From REEB481 sp964586595 (GTDB lineage: Bacteria; Bacteroidota; Bacteroidia; NS11-12g; UBA955): 64,000 bases of DNA. Below, piece by piece: positions 43,509 to 51,901 of this stretch (its first letter is position 1; each line of letters starts with the position of its first letter). The DNA is taken from NCBI GenBank assembly GCA_964586595.1, contig CAZPHB010000006.1:1-64000 (forward strand), read 5' to 3'. Under the pieces are notes generated by a model. That model did not search any database, was not told where the DNA came from, and was given only the letters and a program-made list of their open reading frames with translations. The translations under genes were made by a program, and so were the position numbers.

Positions 43509-43913
43509 TTATGCGTCCTTATCCTGACAAATTTCGGTAAGTACACCGTTGGTGCTTTTCGGATGTAAAAACGCGATTCGTTTCAAATCTGCACCGTCCT
43601 TGGGTTCATTGTTGATCCATTCAAAACCGGCGCTCCGCAGGGTTTCCATTTTTTCTTCAGCATTGTCAACATCAAAAGCAAGGTGGTGTAGGCCTTCTCC
43701 CCGCTTTTCGATAAACTTCGCAATGGCACTGTCCGCGCGTGTTGCGGCGAGGAGTTCTATTTTTACGTTGCCCACCAGAAAGAACGAGGTCAGCACACCT
43801 TCACGTTCCACTTCTTCCCGCTTATAGGGTTTGGTATTCAACAACCGGCTGAACAAGCGTTCAGAAGCATCAAGGTCTTTAACGGCAATGCCAATGTGTT
43901 CTAATTTATTCAT
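43509..43913 (-). CDS. mce: Methylmalonyl-CoA epimerase
   Basis: This vicinal-oxygen-chelate-fold enzyme (134 aa) interconverts (R)- and (S)-methylmalonyl-CoA in propionate metabolism. It starts MNKLEHIGIAVKDLD with the first metal His, has KIELLAATR, GEGLHHLAFDVDN with the second His, and the C-terminal LTEICQ with the Glu ligand. Its start overlaps the cdsA stop by 4 nt (ATGA), so translation is coupled. The mutase genes are not in the window. Confidence 0.93.
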   Translation of the reverse strand: MNKLEHIGIAVKDLDASERLFSRLLNTKPYKREEVEREGVLTSFFLVGNVKIELLAATRADSAIAKFIEKRGEGLHHLAFDVDNAEEKMETLRSAGFEWINNEPKDGADLKRIAFLHPKSTNGVLTEICQDKDA

Positions 43914-44758
43914 GGCTGATAAGGAATTTCGAATAGATGCAACAGTAATGAAACAACCGGAATTATGAAGAGCATGGCATCCAATCGGTCAAGAATACCG
44001 CCGTGTCCGGGAATGATGTTTCCGGAATCTTTTACGCCGATGTTGCGCTTCATCAGACTCTCTGTGAGGTCACCAAGTGTTCCCGCCACATGAACCGCCG
44101 GAGCAACAAGGTAGATAAACAGTTGATCCATTTCTCGGTAGTACACATAAACCCAGGCAACCAGTATTGTTCCCAACAGGCCAGAAAAGAAGCCTTCCCA
44201 TGTTTTACCCGGAGAAACAGCCTCGTATAGTTTATGTCGTCCCAAAGCCTTGCCACCAAGGTAGGCGAAGGTGTCGCTGCTCCAAGTGAGCACAAACACA
44301 TACATCACAAGAATTTCCGGCCATTTTGCCAATGCTCCCAAAGGCCAGACAACATAGAACAAACTCAAGGCAAACACCCCGGTGTTCCAAAGCAAATCAT
44401 CCCTTTTTACCGAGAAAAGTGTAATGAGAAACACAAACAAGTAAGTGATGCGACTCAGGTTGTGCTCCCAGAGCAACAAAAACTGCTGCATCAGCGCGCT
44501 GCCAGGAAAGGTAGATTGTTCCAGGTAAACCCATTCAGAAAGTGCCTGCACCGCAAAATTGGGCAGGGCCAGCAGCAGCAAAATAACCCGAAAAACTTTG
44601 CCACGCCCGGGCAGGCTCAATGAGTAAAGTTCATACAGGCAAAGCGCAACAAGCAGCAGGCACAGTAGAAAAAACCACCAACCACCGGCCAGCGTTGCTC
44701 CCGTAAGTAAACCTACGTAAACAGCGCCAAACAGGGCCCGCTGACTGAAATTATTCAT
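43910..44758 (-). CDS. cdsA: Phosphatidate cytidylyltransferase
   Basis: This integral membrane enzyme makes CDP-diacylglycerol from phosphatidate and CTP (282 aa, about eight hydrophobic segments). The signature SLMKRNIGVKDSGNIIPGHGGILDRLDAMLF near the C-terminus is the CdsA motif with its conserved Asp residues. The ATG at 44758 overlaps the stop of the CPBP gene by 4 nt (ATGA). Coupled in a CPBP-cdsA-mce unit. Confidence 0.95.
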   Translation of the reverse strand: MNNFSQRALFGAVYVGLLTGATLAGGWWFFLLCLLLVALCLYELYSLSLPGRGKVFRVILLLLALPNFAVQALSEWVYLEQSTFPGSALMQQFLLLWEHNLSRITYLFVFLITLFSVKRDDLLWNTGVFALSLFYVVWPLGALAKWPEILVMYVFVLTWSSDTFAYLGGKALGRHKLYEAVSPGKTWEGFFSGLLGTILVAWVYVYYREMDQLFIYLVAPAVHVAGTLGDLTESLMKRNIGVKDSGNIIPGHGGILDRLDAMLFIIPVVSLLLHLFEIPYQP

Positions 44759-45681
44759 GGCCATAATGGTTGACTAAGTTGTTCCGTGGAACTGCGGCGA
44801 CGCAACCAAAACAACAACAGAAACAGTATTGCAGACGCAATTGTGAACACGGCAATCGGTGGGTGATAGTTGTCTTGAAACAAGAAAACATCTGGGTATG
44901 TCTTGGAAAGGTGGTGGAAAACCACTGTGCTGGCGTTGTTTAGGAAATGTACCAAAACAGGCGCCCAAATACTGCGCGTCCACAGGAATATGTATCCCAA
45001 AACAACGCCCATAAAAAGAATGGGCAAAAACTGGGTGACAGAAAAATGAAGTACCGTAAACAGGATGGCGCTGATCCAAACACCCGCATGATGGTTTTTT
45101 AACCAATCGCCAAAAAAGGGAAGGAGCAAACCCCGAAAAAACACTTCTTCACAAAAAGCCGGAACAGCAGCAAGCATAAACACAAGGACAACCACATCCA
45201 TAGGATAGAAACTGTGTAGCAATACTTCCAACAAAGCGTTTCGGGTTTCCTGTAATTCGTTCAGGTTGGCAAAGGCGCCAATTCCTGGCAGTTGATTGTT
45301 GAAATCGGCAATCCCGGAAATAACAAAAACGGCAGGAATGAAGAGCAGCAGTAAACCAGGCAATAGTTTTCTCCTGAAAGGAGTCATCAACCCAAGGGTG
45401 CGTCCAATATGCTTTCTGTAGAAGCCGGTAAATACCACAGCAGTGACTAAAAAAGAACCAATGTTGTAAAAAGTTTGAACCCATCGCTGCGTGTACACGC
45501 CTTCCGGGCTGAGTTTGGGTTTATTGATGAACACAACAACATCGCCATAACTCAAGTCATATAAAACCGTACATAGTGCAATACCCAACAAGCTAAACAC
45601 GGCCTGACTGAGCATAAAAACACCGGCCAACATGAAGAGCCTGGATAAAAAGAGGAGCTTACTGCTTAATCCGTCGTTCAT
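44755..45681 (-). CDS. CPBP family intramembrane metalloprotease
   Basis: This is a polytopic CAAX-protease/bacteriocin-processing-like protein (308 aa, about eight membrane segments). Motif 1 is FCEEVFFRGLLLPFF (EExxxR), motif 2 is LHFSVTQFLPILFMG (the FxxxH-type region) and motif 3 is APVLVHFLNNA with the late His and Asn. The ATG at 45681 (MNDGLSSKLLF) is used; the longer frame reaches into the dus promoter region. It is the first gene of the unit with cdsA and mce. Confidence 0.9.
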   Translation of the reverse strand: MNDGLSSKLLFLSRLFMLAGVFMLSQAVFSLLGIALCTVLYDLSYGDVVVFINKPKLSPEGVYTQRWVQTFYNIGSFLVTAVVFTGFYRKHIGRTLGLMTPFRRKLLPGLLLLFIPAVFVISGIADFNNQLPGIGAFANLNELQETRNALLEVLLHSFYPMDVVVLVFMLAAVPAFCEEVFFRGLLLPFFGDWLKNHHAGVWISAILFTVLHFSVTQFLPILFMGVVLGYIFLWTRSIWAPVLVHFLNNASTVVFHHLSKTYPDVFLFQDNYHPPIAVFTIASAILFLLLFWLRRRSSTEQLSQPLWP

Positions 45682-45697
45682 AGAAAAAGGTTGATAG

Positions 45698-45705
45698 TAC
45701 CTTTG
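45698..45705 (+). promoter_or_regulatory. TAnnTTTG promoter element of dus
   Basis: TACCTTTG ends 12 nt before the TTG start at 45718 (15 nt before the alternative GTG). Confidence 0.5.
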
Positions 45706-45717
45706 TAACGGACAAAG

Positions 45718-46710
45718 TTGGTGAAAATAGGCGACATAGATCTTGGAGAATTTCCATTGCTGTTGGCTCCCATGGAAGATGTGAGCGATCCACCATTTCG
45801 ATATGTATGCAAACAACAGGGTGCCGATTTGATGTTTACCGAGTTTATCAGCAGCGAAGGCTTAATACGCGATGCGATTAAAAGCCGACAAAAATTGGAC
45901 ATTTTTGATTACGAGCGCCCCATTGGTATTCAGATTTTCGGCGGCGACGAAGATGCAATGGGTATGGCCGCAGCCATAGTGGACGCAACAAACCCTGACC
46001 TCGTAGATATTAACTACGGTTGCCCCGTAAAAAAGGTTGTTTGTAAAGGTGCAGGAGCCGGTGTTTTGAAAGATGTTGATTTGATGGTCCGTTTAACAAG
46101 GGCTGTCGTGCGGCGCACAAACAAACCGGTTACGGTGAAAACAAGGTTGGGCTGGGACGAACAGTCAAAAAACATACTCGAAGTAGCAGAACGCCTTCAG
46201 GACGAGGGGATTGCCGCGTTGAGCATTCACGGAAGAACACGTGCGCAACTGTATAAAGGAGCAGCCGACTGGACACTCATTGCCGCGGTAAAGAACAATC
46301 CAAGAATACACATACCCATTTTTGGAAACGGAGATATTGACAGTCCGGAAAAGGCGCTTCTGTACAAAAACCGCTACGGTGTAGATGGGGTAATGATTGG
46401 ACGGGCTGCCATCGGTTACCCTTGGGTTTTTCGTGAAATCAAACATTACATGCGCACGGGCAACCTGCTCCCCGCACCAACTTTTCAAGAGCGACTGGAC
46501 GCTTGCAGAACCCACTTTGAGCACAGTGTTGCCTGGAAAGGGCAAAAAGTGGGCGTCATTGAGATGCGCAGACATTATGCAAGCTACTTTAAAGGGATTC
46601 CCGATTTTAAAGAAATGCGCAACCGTTTGGTAACAGCAAACAGCCAGGAAGAAGTCACCACAACCCTCATGGAGTTGGAACAACGATTTTCGGAAACACC
46701 AAGCAACTAA
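45718..46710 (+). CDS. dus: tRNA-dihydrouridine synthase
   Basis: This FMN-dependent enzyme reduces uridines in tRNA (330 aa). It opens (M)VKIGDIDLGEFPLLLAPMEDVSDPPFR, has the catalytic cysteine in INYGCPVKKVVCKGAGAG near residue 100, and HGRTRAQLYKG and GNGDIDSPEKA for FMN/RNA binding. Wording is of the DusB type. The start is TTG at 45718 (homologues begin MVKI), or GTG at 45721; no ATG fits. Confidence 0.94.
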   Translation: MVKIGDIDLGEFPLLLAPMEDVSDPPFRYVCKQQGADLMFTEFISSEGLIRDAIKSRQKLDIFDYERPIGIQIFGGDEDAMGMAAAIVDATNPDLVDINYGCPVKKVVCKGAGAGVLKDVDLMVRLTRAVVRRTNKPVTVKTRLGWDEQSKNILEVAERLQDEGIAALSIHGRTRAQLYKGAADWTLIAAVKNNPRIHIPIFGNGDIDSPEKALLYKNRYGVDGVMIGRAAIGYPWVFREIKHYMRTGNLLPAPTFQERLDACRTHFEHSVAWKGQKVGVIEMRRHYASYFKGIPDFKEMRNRLVTANSQEEVTTTLMELEQRFSETPSN

Positions 46711-46791
46711 ATACGGTTGCAAAAGCGCACTTGCGAAAGCGCATTGTTTTTTTGAAGTAAATTCACCCCATCAAAACAAACCACGCATACT

Positions 46792-47331
46792 ATGGAAATC
46801 ACCCCGCCTTTTAACCTGATGCAATGGATCGAAGAAAACCGGCACCTGTTGAAACCACCGGTTGCCAATAAAAACCTTTACCCATTAGGTAGGGATTATA
46901 TTGTGATGGTTGTGGGCGGACCGAATGCCCGTAAGGATTACCATTACAACGAAACAGAAGAGTTGTTTTATCAACTCGAAGGAAGCATCAATGTGAAAAT
47001 TCAAGTAGATGGCAAAGCGGTGGATGTGCCAATAAACGCAGGAGAAATGTTCTTACTTCCGGGTGGTGTTCCACATTCTCCGGGACGCAGCGAGGGCAGC
47101 ATTGGGCTGGTCATCGAACGTGTCCGAGCGGGCAAAGGTTTTAGGGATGGTTTGCTCTGGTTTTGTGAAAAATGCAACCATAAACTCCACGAAACCTATT
47201 TCGAACTGCACAATATTGAACATGATTTTATTCCGCATTTCAAACACTACTACAACAACGAGGAACTGCGAACATGTAAATCTTGTGGCCACATGATGGA
47301 AAGCGATCCGCGTTTTGTGGAAAAGGATTAA
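46792..47331 (+). CDS. nbaC: 3-hydroxyanthranilate 3,4-dioxygenase
   Basis: This cupin dioxygenase (179 aa) opens 3-hydroxyanthranilate to 2-amino-3-carboxymuconate semialdehyde in the kynurenine pathway. The Fe(II) ligands are in YHYNETEELFYQLEGS (His, Glu) and the second cupin motif PGGVPHSPGR (His). The C-terminal rubredoxin-like pairs FCEKCNHK and RTCKSCGHM, typical of bacterial forms, are intact. It is followed after 3 nt by a 2TM gene and then the next pathway enzyme. Confidence 0.95.
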   Translation: MEITPPFNLMQWIEENRHLLKPPVANKNLYPLGRDYIVMVVGGPNARKDYHYNETEELFYQLEGSINVKIQVDGKAVDVPINAGEMFLLPGGVPHSPGRSEGSIGLVIERVRAGKGFRDGLLWFCEKCNHKLHETYFELHNIEHDFIPHFKHYYNNEELRTCKSCGHMMESDPRFVEKD

Positions 47332-47334
47332 GGG

Positions 47335-47631
47335 ATGGAACAATTCAACAAATCAGAGATAGAACGCATGCGCAACCGCGTGCAGGCCATCCGGGGTTTT
47401 TATACCCATTTCATCATTTATCTATTGGTAAACATCATCTTGGTTATTGTGAATTTACTGAGCACGCCGGATGTGTATTGGTTTTATTGGACCACCATCG
47501 GTTGGGGTATTGGTGTCGCCAGCCATTGGTGGGGTGTGTTTGGGTCAAGGATCTTTTTCAGTCGCGACTGGGAAGAGAAAAAAATAAGGGAACTCCTGGA
47601 AAAGGAACGTCAAAGGGGACAAGAGCAATGA
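47335..47631 (+). CDS. 2TM domain protein
   Basis: This 98-residue protein has an N-terminal helix (RMRNRVQAIRGFYTH), two membrane segments (FIIYLLVNIILVIVNLL and WFYWTTIGWGIGVASHWWGVF) and a charged coiled C-terminus (EKKIRELLEKERQRG), matching the 2TM domain family. 2TM domains usually accompany LytTR-type signalling in Bacteroidota. Here it is embedded between two kynurenine enzymes: 3 nt after the dioxygenase and overlapping the decarboxylase start by 4 nt. Confidence 0.85.
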   Translation: MEQFNKSEIERMRNRVQAIRGFYTHFIIYLLVNIILVIVNLLSTPDVYWFYWTTIGWGIGVASHWWGVFGSRIFFSRDWEEKKIRELLEKERQRGQEQ

Positions 47632-48659
47632 GCATGGGGCAGCGAATTTTTACCATAGACATACACACACACATCATTCCGGAACATTTACCCCGCTGGC
47701 GCGAACGTTTTGGCTATGGTGAATTTGTGTGGCTACAACACCACAAGCCCTGTTGTGCCAGAATGATGGTGGACGATGTGTTTTTTCGTGAAATTGACCA
47801 CAACTGCTGGAGCCCTCAGGTACGCGAACAAGAGTGCGACGCATTTCCACATCCGGTAGACGTGCAGGTAATAAGCACCATTCCGGTGATGTTCAGTTAT
47901 TGGGCAGAACCAAAGGACACGCTCGAAATCAGTCAATACCTCAACGACCACATCGCCGAAGTTGTACACAGAAACCCACAGCGCTTTGTGGGCTTGGGAA
48001 CCCTTCCCATGCAACATACAGGTTTGGCCATTCAGGAACTGGAACGCTGTAAGGCCCTTGGTTTGCGCGGCATTCAAATCGGCAGCCACATCAACAACTG
48101 GAACCTGAACCAGCCGGAACTGTTCCCCGTTTTTGAGGCGATGCAGGACTTAGACATGTCTTTGTTTGTACATCCATGGTGGTGGATGGCCAAAGCGAAA
48201 ATGCCAAATTATTGGTTGCCATGGCTGGTTGGAATGCCTGCTGAAACCAGTCTGGCAATATGTTCCATGATTTTTGGCGGTGTTTTGGAGCGATTGCCAA
48301 ACTTGCGTGTGGCCTTTGCACACGGAGGAGGGTCTTTTCCGGGTACCTTAGGTAGAATTGAACATGGTTGGCGCGCCCGACCGGACCTTGTGGCCGTTGA
48401 CAATCCGCACAATCCACGGCATTACCTGGGTAAGTTTTGGCTGGACAGTCTGGTTCACGAGCCACGGATGTTGGAATACATTATGGAATTGATGGGTCCG
48501 AAGCGCATTTGTTTAGGTACAGATTACCCTTTTCCCCTTGGAGAAGACGTCCCGGGAGCGTTAATACATGGTTTAGATATAGATGCATCATTAAAAGCAG
48601 ACATGTTGCACCGCAGCGCTTTGGAATGGTTAAACATGCCCATATCGGCATTTCAATAA
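47628..48659 (+). CDS. 2-amino-3-carboxymuconate-6-semialdehyde decarboxylase (ACMSD)
   Basis: This amidohydrolase-family decarboxylase (343 aa) acts on the product of the upstream dioxygenase, diverting the pathway from quinolinate to 2-aminomuconate semialdehyde. Zinc ligands are IDIHTHIIP near residue 12, LFVHPWWW near 175, FAHGGGSFPG near 225 and the Asp in LGTDYPFPLGE near 295. The ATG at 47628 overlaps the 2TM stop (ATGA); ATG at 47634 is an alternative. The downstream pathway genes are not in the window. Confidence 0.94.
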   Translation: MSMGQRIFTIDIHTHIIPEHLPRWRERFGYGEFVWLQHHKPCCARMMVDDVFFREIDHNCWSPQVREQECDAFPHPVDVQVISTIPVMFSYWAEPKDTLEISQYLNDHIAEVVHRNPQRFVGLGTLPMQHTGLAIQELERCKALGLRGIQIGSHINNWNLNQPELFPVFEAMQDLDMSLFVHPWWWMAKAKMPNYWLPWLVGMPAETSLAICSMIFGGVLERLPNLRVAFAHGGGSFPGTLGRIEHGWRARPDLVAVDNPHNPRHYLGKFWLDSLVHEPRMLEYIMELMGPKRICLGTDYPFPLGEDVPGALIHGLDIDASLKADMLHRSALEWLNMPISAFQ

Positions 48660-48753
48660 AAGACACACAAAACCCACCGTAATCCCTGTTTTTGTGCAGC
48701 CCCAAATAGGCAACAGGGTCAGGCCGGTTTTTGGTATTGATAGGTAAAGGTTC

Positions 48754-48767
48754 AATCATTAATCATT
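48754..48767 (+). promoter_or_regulatory. Tandem AATCATT direct repeat upstream of the sensor kinase
   Basis: AATCATT-AATCATT (48754-48767) sits 10 nt before the kinase ATG, followed by TTTAATTAAA. LytTR regulators bind short direct repeats, so this may be a site for the regulator encoded downstream. Only one copy pair is visible, so this is weak. Confidence 0.3.
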
Positions 48768-48776
48768 TAATTAAAT

Positions 48777-49628
48777 ATGTTGCTTGATTTACATGACATC
48801 CACACGCACAGTACAACCACGTTCATCGGAGAAGCATTCATCTGGCATGGAGATGCATTTTACATTTTCTTGTTTTTTATATTCTCTGTTGGTTCGGCAA
48901 TGTATGTGCGGTTTCAATTAGAAAAGAAACACAAAAAACACCTCTTGGATTTGGAACGTGTTCGGGGAGAAAAAGACCTTCAGCGCTCACAACTACAGGC
49001 GTTAAAGGTACAAATGAACCCACACTTCATGTTTAATGCACTGAACAGCATTCAGGAGTTTATCTTGATGAATGAGAAAACGCAGGCCATGCGCTATCTG
49101 GGTAAATTCAGTGACTTGATGAGGATGACCCTGGACATGAGCGAAGAGGAAACCGTGCGGCTTTCTGATGAAATTAAATGCTTGCGCGTGTATTTGGACT
49201 TAGAAGCATTGCGTTTTGGTGATGATTTGAGTATTGAAATAAAACTGGATGACCGGTTAAAACCACACCACATCCACGTGCCCTCTATGTTGATACAACC
49301 GTATGTGGAAAACGCATTGAAACATGGATTGCTGCATAAAAAAGGTGAAAAACTACTGGAAATAAACTTTCGTTTAGAGGAAGAAAAAAAAATACTATTT
49401 TGCACAGTGAACGACAATGGAATTGGTCGTGAACAGAGTGCACAAATAGAAAGTTACCGCGTGCACAAACCGTTCGCTACCAGTGCCATGAAGCGAAGGC
49501 TCGAGTTGTTGAATGCTGATCGTGAAAGCGCCATTGCGGTGCGGTACACGGACAAAAAAAATCAAATGGGGGAGTCAGCCGGAACCAAGGTAATACTTGA
49601 AGTTCCGGTTCTTTTGGATGAGATATAA
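48777..49628 (+). CDS. LytS-type sensor histidine kinase
   Basis: This 283-residue kinase has a single N-terminal membrane segment (FYIFLFFIFSVGSAMYV, near 30-47), a coiled linker and the His_kinase domain QMNPHFMFNALNSIQEFILMN with the phospho-acceptor His near 84. It ends with an HATPase region (IQPYVENALKHGLLHKK; VNDNGIGRE; GTKVILEVPV). There is almost no extracytoplasmic domain, so input probably comes from a partner such as the nearby 2TM protein. It is 21 nt upstream of the LytTR regulator and 117 nt after the ACMSD gene. Confidence 0.9.
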   Translation: MLLDLHDIHTHSTTTFIGEAFIWHGDAFYIFLFFIFSVGSAMYVRFQLEKKHKKHLLDLERVRGEKDLQRSQLQALKVQMNPHFMFNALNSIQEFILMNEKTQAMRYLGKFSDLMRMTLDMSEEETVRLSDEIKCLRVYLDLEALRFGDDLSIEIKLDDRLKPHHIHVPSMLIQPYVENALKHGLLHKKGEKLLEINFRLEEEKKILFCTVNDNGIGREQSAQIESYRVHKPFATSAMKRRLELLNADRESAIAVRYTDKKNQMGESAGTKVILEVPVLLDEI

Positions 49629-49648
49629 ACCCAATAAACCCATATTGT

Positions 49649-50404
49649 ATGACTACCCTTATTCATGCCGTTATCGTTGAAGACGAACCTCGCGCCCAAA
49701 ATGTGCTCAAAACACTCATAGAGTCACATTTCCCGGATGTGTGCATCGTTGGTGTTGCATCAGATGTTCCCACAGCCACAGAAGTTATCAGAATTCAAAA
49801 ACCTGAACTCCTTTTTCTGGACGTAGAACTACCCGGACAGTCAGGTTTGTCATTGTTCGACCAGATCGATCCTACCCAAGTTCATGTAGTATTTACCACG
49901 GCATATACGCAATATGCCATACAAGCCTTTCAGGTTTCTGCGGTTGATTACCTGTTGAAACCCATACAACTGGATCAACTGGAGGCTGCGATTGAAAAAG
50001 TAAGAAAACACAGAAAAGAATATCGTTTGGATGCCTCAGACATAGCGTTGCTCAAGGAACAAATGGTTGAAGGTGTGAAAAAAATACCGTTGCCCACCTC
50101 CGGTGGCATGCTGTTCGTCTGTCTGCAGGATATTGTGTACCTCAAAGCCGATGGCAGCTATACACATTTCATTTTGAACAGCGGAAAGAACATCCTGGTA
50201 AGTCGGAAAATCAAGGAGTTTGAACACACATTGAATAAGAACAACCGCTTTTTCAGGCCACACCGATCCTATGTGGTAAATGTGGACCGCATTGTTGAAT
50301 ACATTAAGGCCGACGGTGGCAGTGTGGTGATGGACAACGCCGACGAAATCCCGTTGTCCAGAGACATGCGCGAAACATTCCTCCAATTCATGGGCATGCG
50401 CTAA
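49649..50404 (+). CDS. LytTR family response regulator
   Basis: This 251-residue regulator has a receiver domain (AVIVEDEPRAQNVLKTLI; phospho-acceptor Asp in PELLFLDVELPGQSG near 58; YTQYAIQAFQVSAVDYLLKPI with the conserved Lys) and a C-terminal LytTR DNA-binding domain (DIVYLKADGSYTHFIL; FRPHRSYVVNVDRIVEYIKADGGSVVMDN; IPLSRDMRETFL). It is the cognate partner of the kinase. Its regulon is unknown; the adjacent kynurenine genes are candidates. Confidence 0.93.
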   Translation: MTTLIHAVIVEDEPRAQNVLKTLIESHFPDVCIVGVASDVPTATEVIRIQKPELLFLDVELPGQSGLSLFDQIDPTQVHVVFTTAYTQYAIQAFQVSAVDYLLKPIQLDQLEAAIEKVRKHRKEYRLDASDIALLKEQMVEGVKKIPLPTSGGMLFVCLQDIVYLKADGSYTHFILNSGKNILVSRKIKEFEHTLNKNNRFFRPHRSYVVNVDRIVEYIKADGGSVVMDNADEIPLSRDMRETFLQFMGMR

Positions 50405-50491
50405 TTCACGCAATTGGTGAACCACCGTTTACCGTTGATGAACTGTGGCGTTGTGTGATTTCTTCACGAGCCCATCTTTGAATCATCAAGC

Positions 50492-50518
50492 AAGCGTAAA
50501 TCACTTGCAACGCTTTTT
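50492..50518 (+). terminator. Terminator after the LytTR gene
   Basis: AAGCGT (50492-50497) pairs with ACGCTT (50510-50515), followed by Ts to 50518. It lies 88 nt after the stop. The remaining 100 bases to 50630 show no gene or clear motif. Confidence 0.55.
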
Positions 50519-50629
50519 GCCTTTTTGATTCAAGTGCAGGTCTTTTTATGTTGTGCCCTGCGTTTGAGTAGCGGACCGGCCATGTTGTCGGAAAGGCAAA
50601 GAGGCGAACATACCCCCCTGATTTGGAAT

Positions 50630-50660
50630 TGTCCCGCCCCCCCTGCGGGACATTCCTTTT
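50630..50660. terminator. Convergent terminator next to msrB
   Basis: TGTCCCGC (50630-50637) and GCGGGACA (50645-50652) form a strong 8-bp stem, followed on + by TTCCTTTTT. It abuts the msrB stop, so it can end both strands. Confidence 0.65.
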
Positions 50661-51166
50661 TAGGGCTTTTTGATGAAGCCCAGGCTTACGCCGTTGATGC
50701 AGTATCGCATCCCACCCGGTTGCCCGTATCCATCCGGAAACACATGCCCTAAATGACCTCCACAGCTGGCGCAAACAACTTCAGTCCGAATCATCCCATG
50801 GCTGTAGTCTGCAATTTCTTTGATGCGCTCTTTGCCAATAGCTGCATAAAAACTGGGCCAGCCACAACCGGCATCAAACTTGGTGCTGCTGTAGAATAAT
50901 TCAGCGCCACAACCTTTGCACACATAAGTGCCGCTGTCCCACAGTTGGTCAAACGGACTTGAATGCGGCCGTTCTGTGCCTTTTTCGCGCAGCACGCGAT
51001 ATGCTTCGGGCCCCAGTTGTTCCTGCCATTCTGCTTCCGTTTTCACAACAGAAAAAGTTCCTTTATCCATTTTATTCGTTTGCTTTCCTTTTGAAGTGGT
51101 ACAGCCCATCAAACAGCATACACCAACAAAACCAATCACGCTTGCTTGTGAAATCAGACGCCACAT
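50660..51166 (-). CDS. msrB: Peptide-methionine (R)-S-oxide reductase, exported lipoprotein
   Basis: MsrB reduces methionine-R-sulfoxide in damaged proteins (168 aa). It carries the zinc cysteines CKGCGAELF and CASCGGHLGHVF and the catalytic cysteine in RYCINGVSL near the C-terminus. Unlike the usual cytosolic enzyme, residues 1-22 form a signal with a lipobox (GVCCLMGC), so it is predicted to be anchored in the envelope, repairing exported proteins. The start at 51166 includes this signal. Confidence 0.92.
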   Translation of the reverse strand: MWRLISQASVIGFVGVCCLMGCTTSKGKQTNKMDKGTFSVVKTEAEWQEQLGPEAYRVLREKGTERPHSSPFDQLWDSGTYVCKGCGAELFYSSTKFDAGCGWPSFYAAIGKERIKEIADYSHGMIRTEVVCASCGGHLGHVFPDGYGQPGGMRYCINGVSLGFIKKP

Positions 51167-51235
51167 GCCTTAAGAACAATCTTCAAAAACAAAGGTTCTC
51201 CAAGCTAAGCCGGCGGCCTGCTGCAACTACTGATG

Positions 51236-51243
51236 TATTTTTG
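51236..51243 (+). promoter_or_regulatory. TAnnTTTG promoter element before the AcpH-like gene
   Basis: TATTTTTG ends 7 nt before the TTG at 51251, matching the spacing seen at other leaderless genes and supporting the TTG start. Confidence 0.5.
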
Positions 51244-51250
51244 AAACTGT

Positions 51251-51901
51251 TTGAACTTCTTTGCCCATTTTCTGAGTGATCAACAATCAGACCGGCACCA
51301 CTTCAATGCCGGGTTGATTCTGCCGGACCTCATCAGAAATTTCCTCCCCCGACAGCGTTTCAAAGCAGAAAACGTAAACCAGGAACAACTGGACAACCTG
51401 TCGTTGGATTTGTTTCATGGCAGTTGTCGCCACCTGGAACGCGACAAAGCGTTTCATCAATCACTGTTTTTTACGGAAGGCAATCAGGCGCTGAACCAAT
51501 TGTTTCACGCGCATCATCTTGGAGCACATGTTCCACGTGTTTGGCTGGCGGCACACCTGGTGCTTGAACTCATGCTGGACAGGGTATTGATGAAACGCCA
51601 CCCCGAGCAACTGGATCGGTTTTATGAAAGTTTGAGCCAAACAGAGGAACAAGCATTGGACATTTTTCTATCGGCAGGCAAACATGAGCAAAACTCCCGT
51701 TTCATGGAGCGCTGGAACCGGTTTCTGACAGTGAAATACCTGTACCACTATACCGATGATGAAGCGTTTACCTACAGCATGATGCAGATTTACATAAGGG
51801 CGGGTGTAAGTGGCGAGTGGAATCCGACAGCACAAAAAGTGTTCAAGGATTTAATTCCGGAGGCGGAAGCCTGTATTTTTGAACGTCTGAAACTTTTGTG
51901 A
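51251..51901 (+). CDS. AcpH-like protein (possible acyl-carrier-protein phosphodiesterase)
   Basis: This 216-residue helical protein starts (TTG) MNFFAHFLSDQQSDRHHFNAGLILPDLIRNF, resembling the opening of ACP phosphodiesterases (NFLAH ... GNxxxD), with a histidine-rich middle (LFHGSCRHLERDKAFHQSLFF) and LAAHLVLELMLDRVLMK. The HD-like AcpH fold is possible, but the match is weak and the function could differ. It overlaps the PorV-like gene by 4 nt (GTGA). Confidence 0.45.
   Translation: MNFFAHFLSDQQSDRHHFNAGLILPDLIRNFLPRQRFKAENVNQEQLDNLSLDLFHGSCRHLERDKAFHQSLFFTEGNQALNQLFHAHHLGAHVPRVWLAAHLVLELMLDRVLMKRHPEQLDRFYESLSQTEEQALDIFLSAGKHEQNSRFMERWNRFLTVKYLYHYTDDEAFTYSMMQIYIRAGVSGEWNPTAQKVFKDLIPEAEACIFERLKLL

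Noticed and set aside
44780..44796. TTGTTCCGTGGAACT as a parS site
   Set aside because: The central CA of CACGTG is missing, so the spacing of the half-sites is wrong.
51527..51545. TGTTCCACGTGTTTGG as another parS site
   Set aside because: Only the left half and core match; the right half has no match to the consensus.
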